Source: Dactylis glomerata (taxonomy: Eukaryota; Streptophyta; Magnoliopsida; Poales; Poaceae). From it: DNA of 64,000 nucleotides. Below are positions 33,343 to 45,469 of this stretch, one piece after another (position 1 is the first letter of the stretch; each line of letters starts with the position of its first letter). The notes under the pieces were generated by a model. It saw only the letters and a program-made list of their open reading frames with translations. It ran no database searches and had not been told where the DNA came from. Both the position numbers and the translations under genes were made by a program. The DNA lies in assembly GCA_007115705.1 (NCBI GenBank), contig QXEO01001565.1:1944960-2008959 (forward strand). Reading direction: 5' to 3'.

Positions 33343-34684
33343 GAGCGTCTTCAGCCATCTTCCCGACGAGGCCTCCGGCGGCCTTTTTTTCATCTGGACG
33401 GCGTTACTCGGCCCAGCCACGCGCCTGGTTCCTCGTTCCCCTGGATTTGGGTCTTTATCCATCTGAAGAGCCCAGGCCATCCCCGGCCCCCCAGAGTGCG
33501 CTCGGGGACTCCGGACGAGAGAAAAGCAGGGACGAGCCCGTTCTGTCGGCGAGAGAACACGCGAACCCTACTTTCTCGTCGCAAATCCTCCTCCCCTCCC
33601 CTCGTTGCTCTGTCACCGCCGGCACCACCCCTCGCCAATCCGTCGGCCGGTTGCCTGCACTCCACCGTCCCTTCTCCCACCAGCCTATATTCCACCATCT
33701 GACGTGCCGTCTGCCTATATTCCGCCGTCGGGCAACTCCTCCCGTCGCGCCTCACTGACACGCCCGACAGGTGTTCGTCCATTTGCCTGGGCGGACATGG
33801 ACTCGAACGACGGGATTTGGCACTCCTTCTTTGGTATGCCAGGATCCAACAACGACATCAACGTCTTGCATTGCTCGCGATCTTCTCCAAGCTTGTTGAG
33901 GTTCATGCTCCCCCGATTAACTTTGTGATCAATGGCCGGCACTACAACAAGGGATACTATCTTGTAGACGGTATCTATCCAAAGTGAGCAATATTTGTGA
34001 AGACTATCTCAAGCCCCATCCCCCCGAAGGAGGTAAAGTTTGTCAAGGCACAAGAAGGTTGTCGAAAGGACGTCGAGCGTGCATTTGGTGTCCTCCAGCA
34101 GAGATTTGCTGTAGTCCGGTTCCCCGCTATGAGTTGGTCCAAAGATCAGATGTGGGAGGTGATGAACTGTTGTGTATGCTTATACAACATGATTATTGAG
34201 AATGAGCGAAAGTATCCAGTTCCTCTAAGCGAACAAGCTGCACCATATGAGAGAGAGGGTCCTCTTGCACAGCCTAATCACCAGGTGCCGGCATCGTGGA
34301 CTGCGTTCATCGCTATGCGTCAGGAGATTCGAGACTCCACAATACATCAACTGTTGCAGGATGATCTGGTGGAGCATATATGGAGACTTCAAGGCAACAC
34401 CAACTAGTTTCCATTTAATTTGTTTGAAAACTTGTCAAATTATTTGCTTGTTTTGTTGAACTTTAACGTTTATTTATAAAAATAAGCCAAATATTGGCAA
34501 AACTTTATCAAATTCGCTGAACTGTAACATTTATGTGTAAAAATAAGCTAAAAACGCCGATCTCTGGGCGTCTACTTGGGGAGACGGCTGGAAGTTCGGC
34601 GCTCTCCACGTCAAAGTTTTGTCCAATCCGGCATTATTTATCGCTGGATTTGACCGTGGGAAGCGCCAACGGCTGGAGATGCTC
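33343..34684 (+). mobile_element. PIF/Harbinger transposon, degenerate
   Basis: 1,342 bases. The ends GAGCGTCTTCAGCCATCTTCC and GGCTGGAGATGCTC are inverted repeats of the GAGCATCTCCAGCCGT class. The right flank TTA (34685-34687) is the usual 3-base target; the left flank is CTT followed by G, so one base has changed. The empty site in duplication copy 1 confirms both borders. Confidence 0.88.
33800..34407 (+). pseudogene. Harbinger transposase remnant (DDE nuclease domain)
   Basis: Fragments of a plant Harbinger nuclease: GIWHSFFGMPGSNNDINVL (second catalytic Asp in SNND), then, after a frameshift near 33875, INGRHYNKGYYLVDGIYPK, then a TGA at 33984-33986 where the family has Trp, then CRKDVERAFGVLQQRFAVVR (catalytic Glu in VERAF) and WEVMNCCVCLYNMIIE. 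The N-terminal third with the first Asp is missing, so no active transposase is expected. Confidence 0.85.
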
Positions 34685-34810
34685 TTACTAGTAGGTCTGA
34701 AATAGCAAATATGACCCGGTGACAAAAAATTACAATGGATGAGAGCTCTTGGCTCAAGTATGGGAACGCATTGGCGTCTTTGTACCGACTTAAGTTTGAT
34801 CCCTCCAACC

Positions 34811-34921
34811 CAGTGGCGGAGCCACGCTTGAGATGTTGTACACGTAGAAAATGATGCAAAAAAAATTCATAAAAATACGTGTGTTTGACTACACAAGGTT
34901 GAACTCCTAGCTCCGCCACTG
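34811..34921. mobile_element. hAT-type MITE (CAGTGGCGGAGC ends), copy 2
   Basis: 111 bases, same ends and same CTCCAACC target duplication (34803-34810, 34922-34929) as the copy at 32671. It was duplicated together with its flanks. Confidence 0.9.
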
Positions 34922-35131
34922 CTCCAACCGGAATTTAGTCGCTCCGTTTTATTTATTTCACAGATGTAGAATCACCACATTTGATCAAGAAGGTGTGGAA
35001 GGTTCGTCTTTCTCTCACAATCTTCTTGATCAAATGCCGTGAGTCTCCTATATATCCTGGTTGAGCCAGATTCTTGAATACCTTCCGCGCGCGGTCATAT
35101 ATCATCGACATTCTACTTATTAGCTCTATAC

Positions 35132-36726
35132 TTATACATCCCATCCCAAAACCTCACCATTTCTTATCCTCGTCGTCCTCGCGATCACCTCGTCCATGGC
35201 GACGTCGAACCCGTCCTTCATGTCACCCTCGAACCTCACCCTGGGGTCTTTGTACACGAACCTCGGGATCATCTTGATTACCTCCTCCCTCATGGCTTCC
35301 ACCTCCTTGTCACTGTACCTGCCCAGCACCTCCTCGATGTCCACCTTCCCTTCCAGGAGCTCGTTCTCATCGATGAACACTGAGTAACGGCGGCGGTCGT
35401 CGATGTTGCCGCCGTTAACGTTCTTGTCCGGCCCGTGCCATCGGTACTGCTTCTGGAAGGTGGACCCGTCGTGGAAGAAGACGGGGATGCAGCCGGCCAC
35501 GACGGCGTCGACGGACGACCGGCGCATGTAGGAATCGCCACGCGGCTGCAGGCAGAAGCGGGAGGAGGCGAAGAGGGACATGAGCTTCTCCGCGGACTGG
35601 CAGACGTGGCCCTGGCTGCAGTCGAGCATGCCGCAGTGGGTCGGCGAGGAGACGCACTTGTCAATGAGGCGGTCCCGGAGGACCAGCGTGCCGTTAGGGC
35701 GCCGCGCTCCGGCGAACGCGAAGAGCCACGGCCGGCGCATCCCGCGAGCGCGCGCCTGCCACGCGGCCACCTCGGCGTCGGACGACGGGTGGAAGTAGGT
35801 CGGGTAAGGCACGGCCATGTCCCGGCGGCCCCAGATGTTGGACTCGATGGTGAGCACGGTCATGTTGAGGCTCTCGGGCTGCTCGAGGAAGCTGTTGCCG
35901 CAGCCGTTGGGGTCGTCGTTGCTCGGCACGCGCCGGAACATCCACGTGGTCTTGGACGCCAGCATGAAGTGGTCGCGCCCGCCGAGCGCCCCCCACCGCG
36001 GCCGCGACGATAGCCACCGGAGGAACTCCGCCGACGCCGCGTCGCGCACCGACGCGTTGGTGTCGCAGGCGTAGTGGTTCAGCTCCAGGCCCGCGTAGTA
36101 CGGCACGTACACCGCCGTCGCCGCCGCCGGGTCGTCGGTGAGGCACTCGTACCGTTTCATACGGTGGTGGAAGATCACCTCCAGAGCGTGATGGTTCGTG
36201 TTGAACCTGCATTTCAATCGAGAATTCGAGATGTAGTTAAGGAGAGCACGCAAAGAAACACAGATGGAAACCACAACCACCATCGTCCGGTCATATGTCG
36301 ATTTCTTGCTTACCATCCTTTGTCAGGGATAACACGATCGGTGTCGTTGCCGGCGTCGGGAGCGAGCACCGGGCCGAGGCCGGCGTTGGACATGAAGACG
36401 CACGCGCTGGTCTCGTCCTCAAGCGCCGGTGATCCCTGAACGCAGTCCCGGAGAAGATTAAACCGCGAGGGTAGATCCAGCATGTACACGCGCCGGCCCT
36501 CGCACGATGACGACTGTGTAGTTTCATCGTCGCCGACCGCTGGCGGGGCAGTGAACAGATCGACGGGGAGTGCGGCGGGGCCGGCACCACTGTGAGCGGG
36601 AAGGTATGTGTAATGGAAGATCGAGATGTGGAAGAACTGGAGGTGGAGGAGGCACGGCAAGAGCCATGAGCCGGCGACGAGGATGCCATAGAGGAGGTAC
36701 TTGTTGAGGCCGCTGTGAGCTTCCAT
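35132..36726 (-). CDS. MUR3/KATAMARI1-like glycosyltransferase (GT47, exostosin family)
   Basis: Two exons, 36314-36726 and 35132-36206, joined at TG|G (Trp) by a 107-base GT-AG intron, giving 495 residues. It is a type II Golgi membrane protein: a short cytosolic tail, a hydrophobic anchor at about residues 10-35, a Pro/Ala stem, then the GT47 domain. Visible family blocks are RRVYMLDLPSRFN, YVPYYAGLELNHYAC, the GGRDHFMLASKTTW block, IPYPTYFHP-type PYPTYFHP, RPWLFAFAGARR, FCLQPRGDSYMRRSSVDAVV and AGCIPVFFHDGSTF. MUR3 adds galactose to xyloglucan side chains, but grasses have many GT47 paralogues, so the sugar and acceptor are unproven. Very GC-rich coding sequence, typical of grass genes. 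Confidence 0.9.
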
Positions 36727-38401
36727 GTCTGAGCTAGCTATAGGAGAGCATCCGGCGAGGTAGCTACACTAGTTCAATCGATCTGAAGGGGATCTCTAGT
36801 TCGCTACTGTAGATCAAGTACTACCACTCAAGTGGTAAGTTCAGAGGTTTATGTATCCGAGCTAGCCTATAGCACTCTCTGTATGACTTGTGTATCTAAA
36901 TGAAATGGCAACTGGAGAAGTCTTACCGTGTCACTTGGACACTTGGTGGCCTGGCATAATTCTGGTTTCTGCTCTGCATTCCTTGGATATCTTTAATCGA
37001 GAGCCAAATCTTGGCATCCGTGTACTTCGAATTATTCAAACCCTCTGCAGTTGACTCAAGTTTGCGCATTAACGTTTGCTCATCGGTATTCGACACAGAT
37101 CTGCAGATCAGCAGGCAAATTTTAGTTTTAAACCATCCAAGCTCTCCTCTCATAGGGGCTCGAGATCTCGAGGCCATGGCCAGCCGTAGTACGCGATTAT
37201 TTTGGAGCGGATTCTACGGGCGCAAGATCAGCCTTGAGGTCTGACCTCAAGGAGGCCTACACGTAGTTTACACTCCAAGACAAGATCCTGGAGCTTCATC
37301 TCCATTGCTCTTGCACGATTGTTTAGTTCTTGCCACTGCAGAGAAATTAGGAGAAGAATCACACGTGGGAGCATCGTATACCACGCAGCACATAATGTAG
37401 GCTGCATAGTAGTACTTGCATCGTGTGCATTATACTTACCATTGTAATTAACGTCTGTGTTTGAACGGCATCTCTCCAAGGTGAACTACTTGGTGTTATT
37501 TTGTTTTGGCTAACTACTTGCTGTATTTTAGTTGATCGTTGAGTCATCGACTACTCTCTAGATAAATTTGTGGTTCAAGTCCGTCCAACGAGCTTTCTGA
37601 TCCCTTAATTCGGACACTACACACTAATCACGTATCAAGCATTTAAGCTCCATTAGTTACTCTTATTTCTCTTGCAGTAGGTTTCTTCCTCTACGCCGAC
37701 GATCTTCTGGTCCGTGCTCTTGTCCCTTGCACGTATGACTTCCCCCTGTCTTTTAGTCCAGCGCATAGAATCTTACGACTCCCTCGGGTTTCGTTTATAG
37801 GTCTTACGTGTGTACTTGGATTGTTAGTTTGATCACCATAATACGAAAACTATATTACATAACATATATCATTAGAAATTTCAGATTTATGCAATAGCAA
37901 TGTCTAAAGAAGATGCAGACACTTGTAGTTGCTAAATGTTCTAGTATTAGACGCTAGAATTTTGATGTGTTTCTTTTCTTTTACAGAACTGTATATAGAG
38001 TAGAGATTTTTTAGCTCCTGAGTTGTCGTGATCCTTTTGTTTCCACACATTTGAAAATCATGTTTAAGTGTTTTAAAAATTGTAAAAAAAATTAGGTGTA
38101 CCCAATGATGTATCCTACTATAATACAAAATTTCGTTTGGAATACTTTGTATACCGATCAATGAAAAAAATGAGAAAATTATGAATAAAGCATATTTTTA
38201 AACTCCAAAATTAATCATTTTTTTTTCATTTTTCTATGTAGCCAAGAGTTCAAAGAATTTAGTGTTACGATTTGGCATGTTCATAGGATACAATCATTGA
38301 CAGTGTAAAGAAAAAATTCAGTTTTATTTGAAACTTGTAAAAACAATTAATAAAGGGATCACTAGAGCTTGTGGCCCAAAGAGTGCTTTCGCAAAATTAT
38401 A
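36727..38401. other. Intergenic region upstream of the GT47 gene
   Basis: Promoter side of the minus-strand glycosyltransferase gene followed by AT-rich sequence. Short ORFs (up to 85 codons) match nothing I know. No complete transposon was recognised. Confidence 0.45.
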
Positions 38402-39012
38402 CTCCCTCCGTCCCAGGGATTAGGGCGTGAAATTTGTAGCGCGTTTATTTAGGCAGTGATTGGTAGAGAGGAAAAATTGGGACATTTCCGTTATTGCCCC
38501 TGCATGCATGCGATGACATCTCTCGCCTCCTCGTTTCTCGCACGCCGACGCCGCCATCGCTCGGCCTCTCAACGCCTCGTTTTTCTCCCACCGCATGGGC
38601 TTTGAATGGAATTGGTGATCCATGGCAAAAATTTGTGCCCAATTAGAGGGGAAAAGGATCTGCAATCATTGGGAAGAACCGTTGCCACGGATCACTCTGA
38701 AATCTCACGGTGGAGATCAAGTTGAGAGGGTCAGATGCGGGCAAAGATTGTTTGAAATCAGAAAACTCGAGCTCCTATAAGAGCTTCGCGCCATGGACGC
38801 CCAATTCTCCATCTTTAGGACGCGGCTGAGGGGGCGACGACTGTGAATTCTTCCGCTGGAGTCGAGGCATGCATGCACAGGAGTCGAGGAAGAAGGGGGG
38901 AACGAGAAATCAGGGGCAGTTACGAGAGAAAATCGCTAGTGCCAGCCGTGCTCCTTAATCGTTGGAAAAAATTAGATTTTTTTTCACACCCTAATCCCTT
39001 GGACGGAGGGAG
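38402..39012. mobile_element. Long Stowaway/Mariner-type non-autonomous element
   Basis: 611 bases between TA dinucleotides with inverted ends of about 24 bases: CTCCCTCCGTCCCAGGGATT and AATCCCTTGGACGGAGGGAG. This is much longer than the other Stowaway MITEs in the window. No transposase fragment is visible inside. Confidence 0.82.
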
Positions 39013-39309
39013 TACCTCTTTATACATCGGAAACAAAGTTACATCACTAAGCATCAGATGTATAATTGACTGGGGGGAGGGGGTCATCTATCCATACACC
39101 ATGATTAGTCCCCTCGCTAACTTAGCCTATTAATGGCTACATAGTTAGCCTCCAAGGATATGTATGCAAAAAGTGAAAAAATGCCGAAAACCGCTATGGT
39201 GATTCCATGACTTTGTCGTCCATGGACCAAAATGCTTAGACTTCCAAACAATCTGAGCTAAGTATTACTGAACTGCAACCCATCGACTAGGCTGGCATCA
39301 ATCATTTCT

Positions 39310-40492
39310 CACTAGTAGAAAACATGGCTTTGGTCCTGGAACAAATTTTGCATCAGTCGCGGTTATGTATGGAGCCGGGACTAATATTGACATTAGTCCC
39401 GGTTCCAATGGCTAGGAGGCCGGCACGGGTCCGACAGGATTCAGTGCCGGTTGAATTTGAATCTTTAATCCCGGTTGGTGATACCAACCGGGACTAAAGG
39501 GTGTGCGGCAGGGCATCGACAGGGTGGGGCAGTTGCCAGAGGATTTAGTCCCGGTTGGTATCTCCAACAGGGACTAAAGGTCCACCTTTAGTCTCGGTTG
39601 GAGAGACCAACCGGGACTAAAATTCTTCTTATATAAAGTTCATCCCCCAGCTCGAGTTCATCACCATTTTTTCTCTACCCGAGCTCGAGTTCATCCCATT
39701 TTGGAGCACGATTCGTCAAGTTTTGCCGGTGCCCCTTTTATCTAAGGGTTCCAAAAGGTGTGAAACTTCATCCTTTTATCTATCATTGCTAGTTAACCTC
39801 TTTTTATGCTCTAGATGTAGAGAATTTGTGAGTTTTATTGTGGGAGTTAATTTGATATAAATGCAATGTGAGCTCAAATTAATTGTTTAAAATGTGTATA
39901 GAGTAGAGGGATTTGCGGGTTTTTAGTTTGGGAGTAATTATGTGGGAGTTTATTTGATTTATATGCAATTTGAGCTCAGATAGTTGTTGCATTACTATGC
40001 ATAGTTAGAGAAGGAGTTAGAAATATTTGTTAGAAATAGAGTTATTTTTCAATTAGAATTAATTGAATTAGTAATTGATCAAAATGAGCTCAAATAGTTG
40101 TTGCTTTACTATATATATTTAGAAATAGAGTTAGAAATATTTGTTAGAAATACAATTATTTGTAAATTAAAATTATTTGTCAATTAGAATTAATAGAATT
40201 AGTAACTGAGCTCAAATAGTTTTTGCATTACTATATACTTAGAAATAGAGATAGAAATTACTTGTCAATTAGAATTAGTTGTCCATTAGAATTATTGATC
40301 AATTAGAATTATTTGTCAATCAGAAATATTTGTCAATTAGAGTTAATGGTTTTGATCAAAATGAGTTCAAATAGTTGTTGAATTATTATATTTGTTAGAA
40401 ATGGTTTTTGATATACTTATATAATGCAGATGAGCCGCAATGGATGTACGATGACCGATGCTCTAACGAGTTCATTAATGGCATACATTATT
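39310..40492 (+). mobile_element. CACTA (En/Spm) transposon, 5' end, interrupted by a MULE
   Basis: Starts with CACTAGTAGAAAAC, preceded by TCT as a 3-base target. Subterminal repeats of the AGTCCCGGTTGGT/ACCAACCGGGACTAAA type occur in both orientations between about 39395 and 39625. A 780-base AT-rich leader with repeats of GTCAATTAGAATTA leads to the transposase start. The element stops at 40492, where the MULE begins; its remainder should lie beyond the right edge of the window. Confidence 0.88.
40432..40492 (+). pseudogene. Start of a CACTA transposase gene, frameshifted and cut
   Basis: ATG AGC CGC AA is followed, one base short of frame, by codons for WMYDDRCSNEFINGIHYW. This matches the N-terminal block of grass CACTA transposases. 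The frameshift plus the MULE insertion after about 20 codons disable it. Confidence 0.65.
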
Positions 40493-43400
40493 GGGATTTC
40501 TATTTTCGTGCCCCTGGTTCGTTAGTTGTACTCAGTTTTCCCCAGCCGCTTAACTTTTCCTCAGTTTTCCCCTCGCTCTAGTTTGAAACCCCTCGCAGAC
40601 GCTCGGACGGGAGGGTTGCGGTCTGGTTAGAGGCCTTAGACCGTTACCGGTGACGGCTAGGGAGCCACGGTGGTTGTGAATGGACCGTTGCTTTTGAATT
40701 GTGTTGACTGTTGACCCAATGAGACATGTCGGACTGGCGGTCTGTCACTCACCCAAAGCTTTCCCCTCCGCCCGAGACTGGAAGAGCTCACACACCGCCC
40801 CGCCGCCGCCACGCCGTCCTGCCCTCCTACCTTATGGTGTCGTCCGCCACCGAGCCGCCCCCGCCCCCACCACCACCCCCGGGAGGCGGAGAGGGCTCCG
40901 CCTCCACTAGATCTAGATCTACCCCTATGGCGGTAGAGTTTGCACATCTGTCTAATGTGCCGATTATGCCCCTCAACAGCGGAGAAGATTGGGAATCGGA
41001 GGGATCTAATGCATGGATTCCATCTGGGTAAGCATCGTCTGCCTATGTGAATTAAGAGTACGTAGTTTTTGAGCATGAATCGTTGTTGCTCAACTAACTA
41101 CGTTGCTTTTCGAATAGGATTGATCCAGCGCTGGCTTTTCGGCTGGTGGTTAGGCTAGATACTAGCTTTTTGCGTGATTCTGAACGCAATGTGAGCGGAT
41201 TTTACATCCCAGCGGTGGTTGCAACTACCATCTCGTTGAGGGATTTAAAAGATAACATCTGCGCTCGTTACCCCTGGGGCGCTGGCGATTTAGTTGATTT
41301 CCAATATTTCAACAGCACGAAGGGAAGATTTGTTCCACTAATTTCCGATGACGATCTGGGAATTCTTTTTGCTTTAAATGATTCTTGCCGTGTCGGTAAA
41401 ATTCGAATCCATGTGGACAGGGTCCAGGCATCATCTGGTGTTGGGGCATCATCAGGTGGTCGGGCATCATGTCTCTCTAGTGTTGTTGCCTCTGCTAATC
41501 GTGTGCGCCGCCCCGCTCCTTGTAGGTCCACAACAGCACCATCTGTCCCCAGTGCTAGTGGTAGCCAGATTGTTCCTGCGGTCGATGTGGAGGACAATGC
41601 AGAGATTGAGGATCCGTCTCCTCAAGATGATGAGGATGAGTTGATGTTTCCTGAATTGGTAGATCGATGCAGTAAGCAGGCAATGGAGGATCAATACATG
41701 GAAGATATTGCACAAGGTGCCAGATTTGATGACACTGATGATGAAGAGAAGGATGAGAACAATGACAGCCTTGTTTTAGCCGATTACGAAGATGATGACT
41801 TGCCAACAATTGAGTGGAACATGGAGGATCCTCAGCTTGCAGAAGGCACCGTATTTCAAACGATGATGGACTGCCGTAATGCAATTACTACATATTGCAT
41901 TCTCACCAAGAATGATTATGAGGTTATTAAAAGTGAGCCAGGTAGGTTCACAGTTAAGTGCCCATACAAGAGGTGTAGGTGGAGGTGGAGGCTGCATGCA
42001 TCCACAATGCTCAGAAGCACCGTAGTTCAGGTACTACGCCAACCAGTTATATATTTTAGATCACGGTGTAAAATTTGTTAACTGTTACTGACATCCCTTA
42101 TAATTATGTTTCAGATAAAGAAGAACTCGATCGACCATACTTGTCCACCTCGAGCGGGAGCGCCAGAGGAGAAATCAAAGCTAGCGAAGACTAGGTGGTT
42201 GGCAAATGCAATCATAGATTGGCTGAGCGAAACTCCAACACTTGGTCCAACGGCACTCATAAAATTGATATCTGATAAGTTTACTATAAACATACCTTAC
42301 ATGAGGATGTTCTATGCAAAGGAAATGGCTCTTGACAGGATAAATGGTCCATGGAATGAAAGCTTTCAGTTGCTTTACACTTTCAAAGCTAAAGTGGAGA
42401 TGGCTAGTCCAGATAGTGTTGTAGCGATAGACAAGCATACAGTTCCCTACAAATTGAAAAGCGGGAGGATGATGTAGAAGGAATATTTTAGAAGGGCTTT
42501 TGTTTGTTTCAAAGCTTGCTAGAAAGGCTTTCTGGACGGTTGCAGGCCTTATTTGGCCATGGATGCAACAGCTCTTCTTGGCAGGTTTAAAGGACAACTA
42601 GTTGCTGCTACTGCAATTGATGGACACAATTGGATGTTCCCTGTTGCTTATGGAGTTTTGGAGGTTGAGTCAGAGGAAAGTTGGACTTGGTTTCTGCAGA
42701 ATTTGCGCGACCTTATAGGTCATCCACCAGGACTTACTATCCACACAGACGCTTGCAAAGGTTTGGAGAGTGCAGTAGAAGCAGTATTCCCTGGAGTGGA
42801 GCATAGGGAATGTATGCGACACTTGGTACAGAATTTTACAAAGAAATTCAAGGGTAAAGTTTATACTGACAACCTATGGCCAGCTGCATACACATGCAGC
42901 ATTAGGAAGCATCTGTTTCATTTGGAAGTGTTGTATAAACAAAAAACTGGGGTGAAGGAGTACTTGGATGAACATCATGGTAGGGTGTGGTCAAGAAGCC
43001 AATTCAATGAAATTTGCAAGGTAGACTATGTAACAAATAACCTTGCGGAGAGTTTCAATGCAAAGGTCAAGTCATTGAAAGGGCTTATGCTGTGGCAAAT
43101 ATTTGATAAGATTAGGCAGATGATCATGATAAAAATCGATCTGCGTCAAAGAATTGCAGCCACAAAATATGTTGGCCATCTCATGCTCCCATCTTTGATT
43201 AAGTCTTTGCATGTCAGGGCAAAACAATTGAAGATGAAATGCAACAGAAAAGGAATGGAGGCTGAGGTAACCTACGCTGACAGTAAAAACAGGCAGTGGA
43301 GGTATCCAGTGAGTTTGGTTGATAGGACATGCCATTGTAGGCGATGGCAGATCCGTGGGATACCCTGCATACACGCATTATTTTTCATGAGTGTTATAGC

Positions 43401-43786
43401 GGGTGCAGAAGGAGAAGTTGATCAGTATGTGTCAGAGTATTTCTCTATTGCCAAATTTAGGGCTGCATATGCTATGAATGTTTCTACCTTGTTGGGAAAA
43501 TACCAATGGATGAAAGTCGATCCAGGCTTCAAACTGTACTCTCCAGTTTTGACTAGACCGGCAGGTAGGCTGAGGAAGAATAGGATCAGAGCTAGTGCAG
43601 AGGGTGGTCCACCGATTCGATGACGTAAGTGCAAACGTTGTGGAATCCCTGGACAAATTGCTAGGCTTTGTAAAAATCCAGTTGACCCAGCTTTTGGAAT
43701 GGAAGATCAGGCGGGAGCAGCAAATGCAGAGGAGAATGAAGCAGCAATTCAACATGAGGAGATTGAAGCAATGGATCATGAGGAGA
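40493..43786 (+). mobile_element. MuDR-type MULE, left part, interrupted by an LTR element
   Basis: The left end at 40493 begins GGGATTTCTATTTTCGTGCC, typical of grass MULE termini. The 9 bases before it (TACATTATT, 40484-40492) should recur at the far end of the element. It carries a three-exon transposase. The element is cut at 43786 by the LTR element starting at 43787; its 3' end and right terminal repeat should lie beyond the window. Confidence 0.8.
40834..43786 (+). pseudogene. MuDR-type transposase with three in-frame stops
   Basis: Exons 40834-41027, 41118-42030 and 42115-43786 (open to the insertion point) join in phase at GT-AG sites. Order of domains: a Pro-rich start, a PB1-like region (about codons 75-170), an acidic linker, the MuDR DNA-binding block (CPYKRCRWRW), the MULE DDE domain (LAMDAT first Asp, IHTDACKGL second Asp, NNLAESFNAKV Glu) and a SWIM zinc finger (CHCRRWQIRGIPCIHA). 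Stops are TAG 42475-42477, TAG 42520-42522 (the family has Trp there) and TGA 43621-43623. Past the last stop, a zinc knuckle CKRCGIPGQIARLC continues in frame with Gln replacing the usual His. The transposase is dead unless stops are suppressed. Confidence 0.88.
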
Positions 43787-45329
43787 TGATACGTCTCAAA
43801 CGTATCTATAATTTTTGATGCTCCATGCTTGTTTTTACACCATTTGTCTTGTGTTTCGTTACACTTCGTGGCGTTTTTATGCGATTTCCAGAACTAACCT
43901 ATTAACAAGTCGCCACAGTGCCAGTTCCCTATTTTCTGCTGTTTTTGTGTTTCAGAAGTGATACACAGGAAATATTCTCGGAATTGGATGAAACCACATC
44001 CTGAAGTCTTATTTTACCCGGAAGCTTCCAGAGATCCGAAGAAGAGTCGGAGGGGGGCCACCAGGGCCCTACATGCAGGGGTGGCGCGGCCAGGCCCCTG
44101 GCCGCGCGGGCCCCGCGTGAGGGCGCCTGGCTCCCCCTCTGACGACGCCCCTTCGCCTATATAAAGCCTCGGGACGGAAAACCCTAAAGGAGTCGGCAAT
44201 TTTCCAGAAAGAGTTCCGCAGTTCCGCCGCCGCCACCGACAAATTTCGAGGGACAGAAGTCTCTGTTCCGGCACCCTGTCGGGACAGGGAATTGCCCCCG
44301 GAGCCATCTCCATCGGTCTCCATCGCCGTCTTCGCCGTCTCCATCGACCTCACCGCCATCTCCATCAACCTTGCTGTCTCCTATGATGAGGAGGGAGTAG
44401 TTCATCCCCGGGGCTGAGGGCTCTACCTGTAGCTATGTGGTTCACCTCTCTCTCCCATGATGTGATCTTTATGTGATCGTGAGCTTTGTATCATGTTGAA
44501 CAAGTAGATGTTATTATTCAGATATTATGTGTACTCTAGTGGTATTATTAAAGTAATCTATTCCTCCTGCCATGGTGTAACGGTGACAGTGCGTGCATCA
44601 TGGTGGTACTTGGTTTAGGCTATGATTGTGATCTCTTGTGGATTATGAGAGTAATTATTACTATGATAGTATTGAGTGATCTATTCCTCCTTTCATGGTG
44701 TAATGTTGACAGTGTGTGCATCGTGTTAGTACTTGGTCTAAGTTGCAATGATATCTATCTTGAGTTATGCTTTGATTTGGATATCTCTATGAGTGGTGTT
44801 TGTCAAGTACTTGTTGAACTTTAAGGGGTGCTTCTGTAGCCACTACACAATGATTAGTGTTATTCAATAGGAGAGTAATTCAGAGTACCATAGTGGAGAG
44901 AAGTTGTTTATTTGTTCAATCATGTTATATTGTTGGGAGTGTGTCCACTAGTGAAAGTATGATCCCTAGGCCTTGTTTCCAAGCATTGCACACCGTTTAC
45001 TTGCTATTTTGTTACTTGTTTGCTCGCAACGATATTTATTTCACATCACGTTTGCTACTTATAATCATCTATACCACTTGTATTTCACTATCTCTTCGCC
45101 GAACTAGTGCACCTATACATCTGACAAGTGTATTGGGTGTGTTGGGGACATAAGAGACTTTCTGTATCGTAATTGCAGGGTTGCTTGAGAGGGATAGCTT
45201 TGACCTCTAACCTCCCTGAGTTCGATAAACCTTGGGTGATCCACTTAAGGGAAACTTGCTGCTGTTCTACAAACCTCTGCACTTGGAGGCCCAACAAGTG
45301 TCTACAAGAATAGAAGTGCGTAGACATCA
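43787..45329 (+). repeat. 5' LTR of the non-autonomous element
   Basis: 1,543 bases from TGATACGTCTCAAACG to GTAGACATCA. A TATA box TATATAAA lies at 44158-44165. The first 109 bases can be compared with the 3' LTR at 63892-64000 and differ at one visible position (TGAT versus TGAA). Confidence 0.88.
44158..44165 (+). promoter_or_regulatory. TATA box of the non-autonomous element LTR
   Basis: TATATAAA followed by GCCTCGGG, in the U3 part of the LTR. Confidence 0.7.
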
Positions 45330-45339
45330 AGCTCTTTTC

Positions 45340-45357
45340 TGGCGCCGTTGCCGGGGA
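45340..45357 (+). other. Primer binding site complementary to tRNA-Asp
   Basis: TGGCGCCGTTGCCGGGGA, 10 bases after the LTR end. It is the exact complement of the plant tRNA-Asp 3' end and the common primer site of this LTR group. Confidence 0.9.
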
Positions 45358-45469
45358 GGTAAGGTAAAAGGTACTCGCATCCTCCTGTGTGAGTGCTCAG
45401 AGTTATTTCCTTTAGATTCTGCAATTCTATCTTTTTGTTTCTTGTTTTTATTTTCACTAGTTAGGCTTA

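Larger units (their letters stand above)
32878..35017. repeat. Tandem duplication, copy 2 (carries the Harbinger element, lacks the hAT-like MITE)
   Basis: Direct repeat of copy 1 starting at the junction TATCACATATATGGGG. It is longer only because a 1,342-base Harbinger element sits at 33343-34684, after GGAACCTT. Copy 1 reads straight through GGAACCTTACTAG at the same point (about 32540-32552). Confidence 0.88.

Noticed and set aside
33390..33782. ORFs in the GC-rich left part of the Harbinger element
   Set aside because: They do not match Harbinger ORF1 or transposase and overlap in several frames.
35435..36212. Long ORFs on both strands within the GT47 gene
   Set aside because: Side effect of very GC-rich codons; only the exostosin frame carries family motifs.
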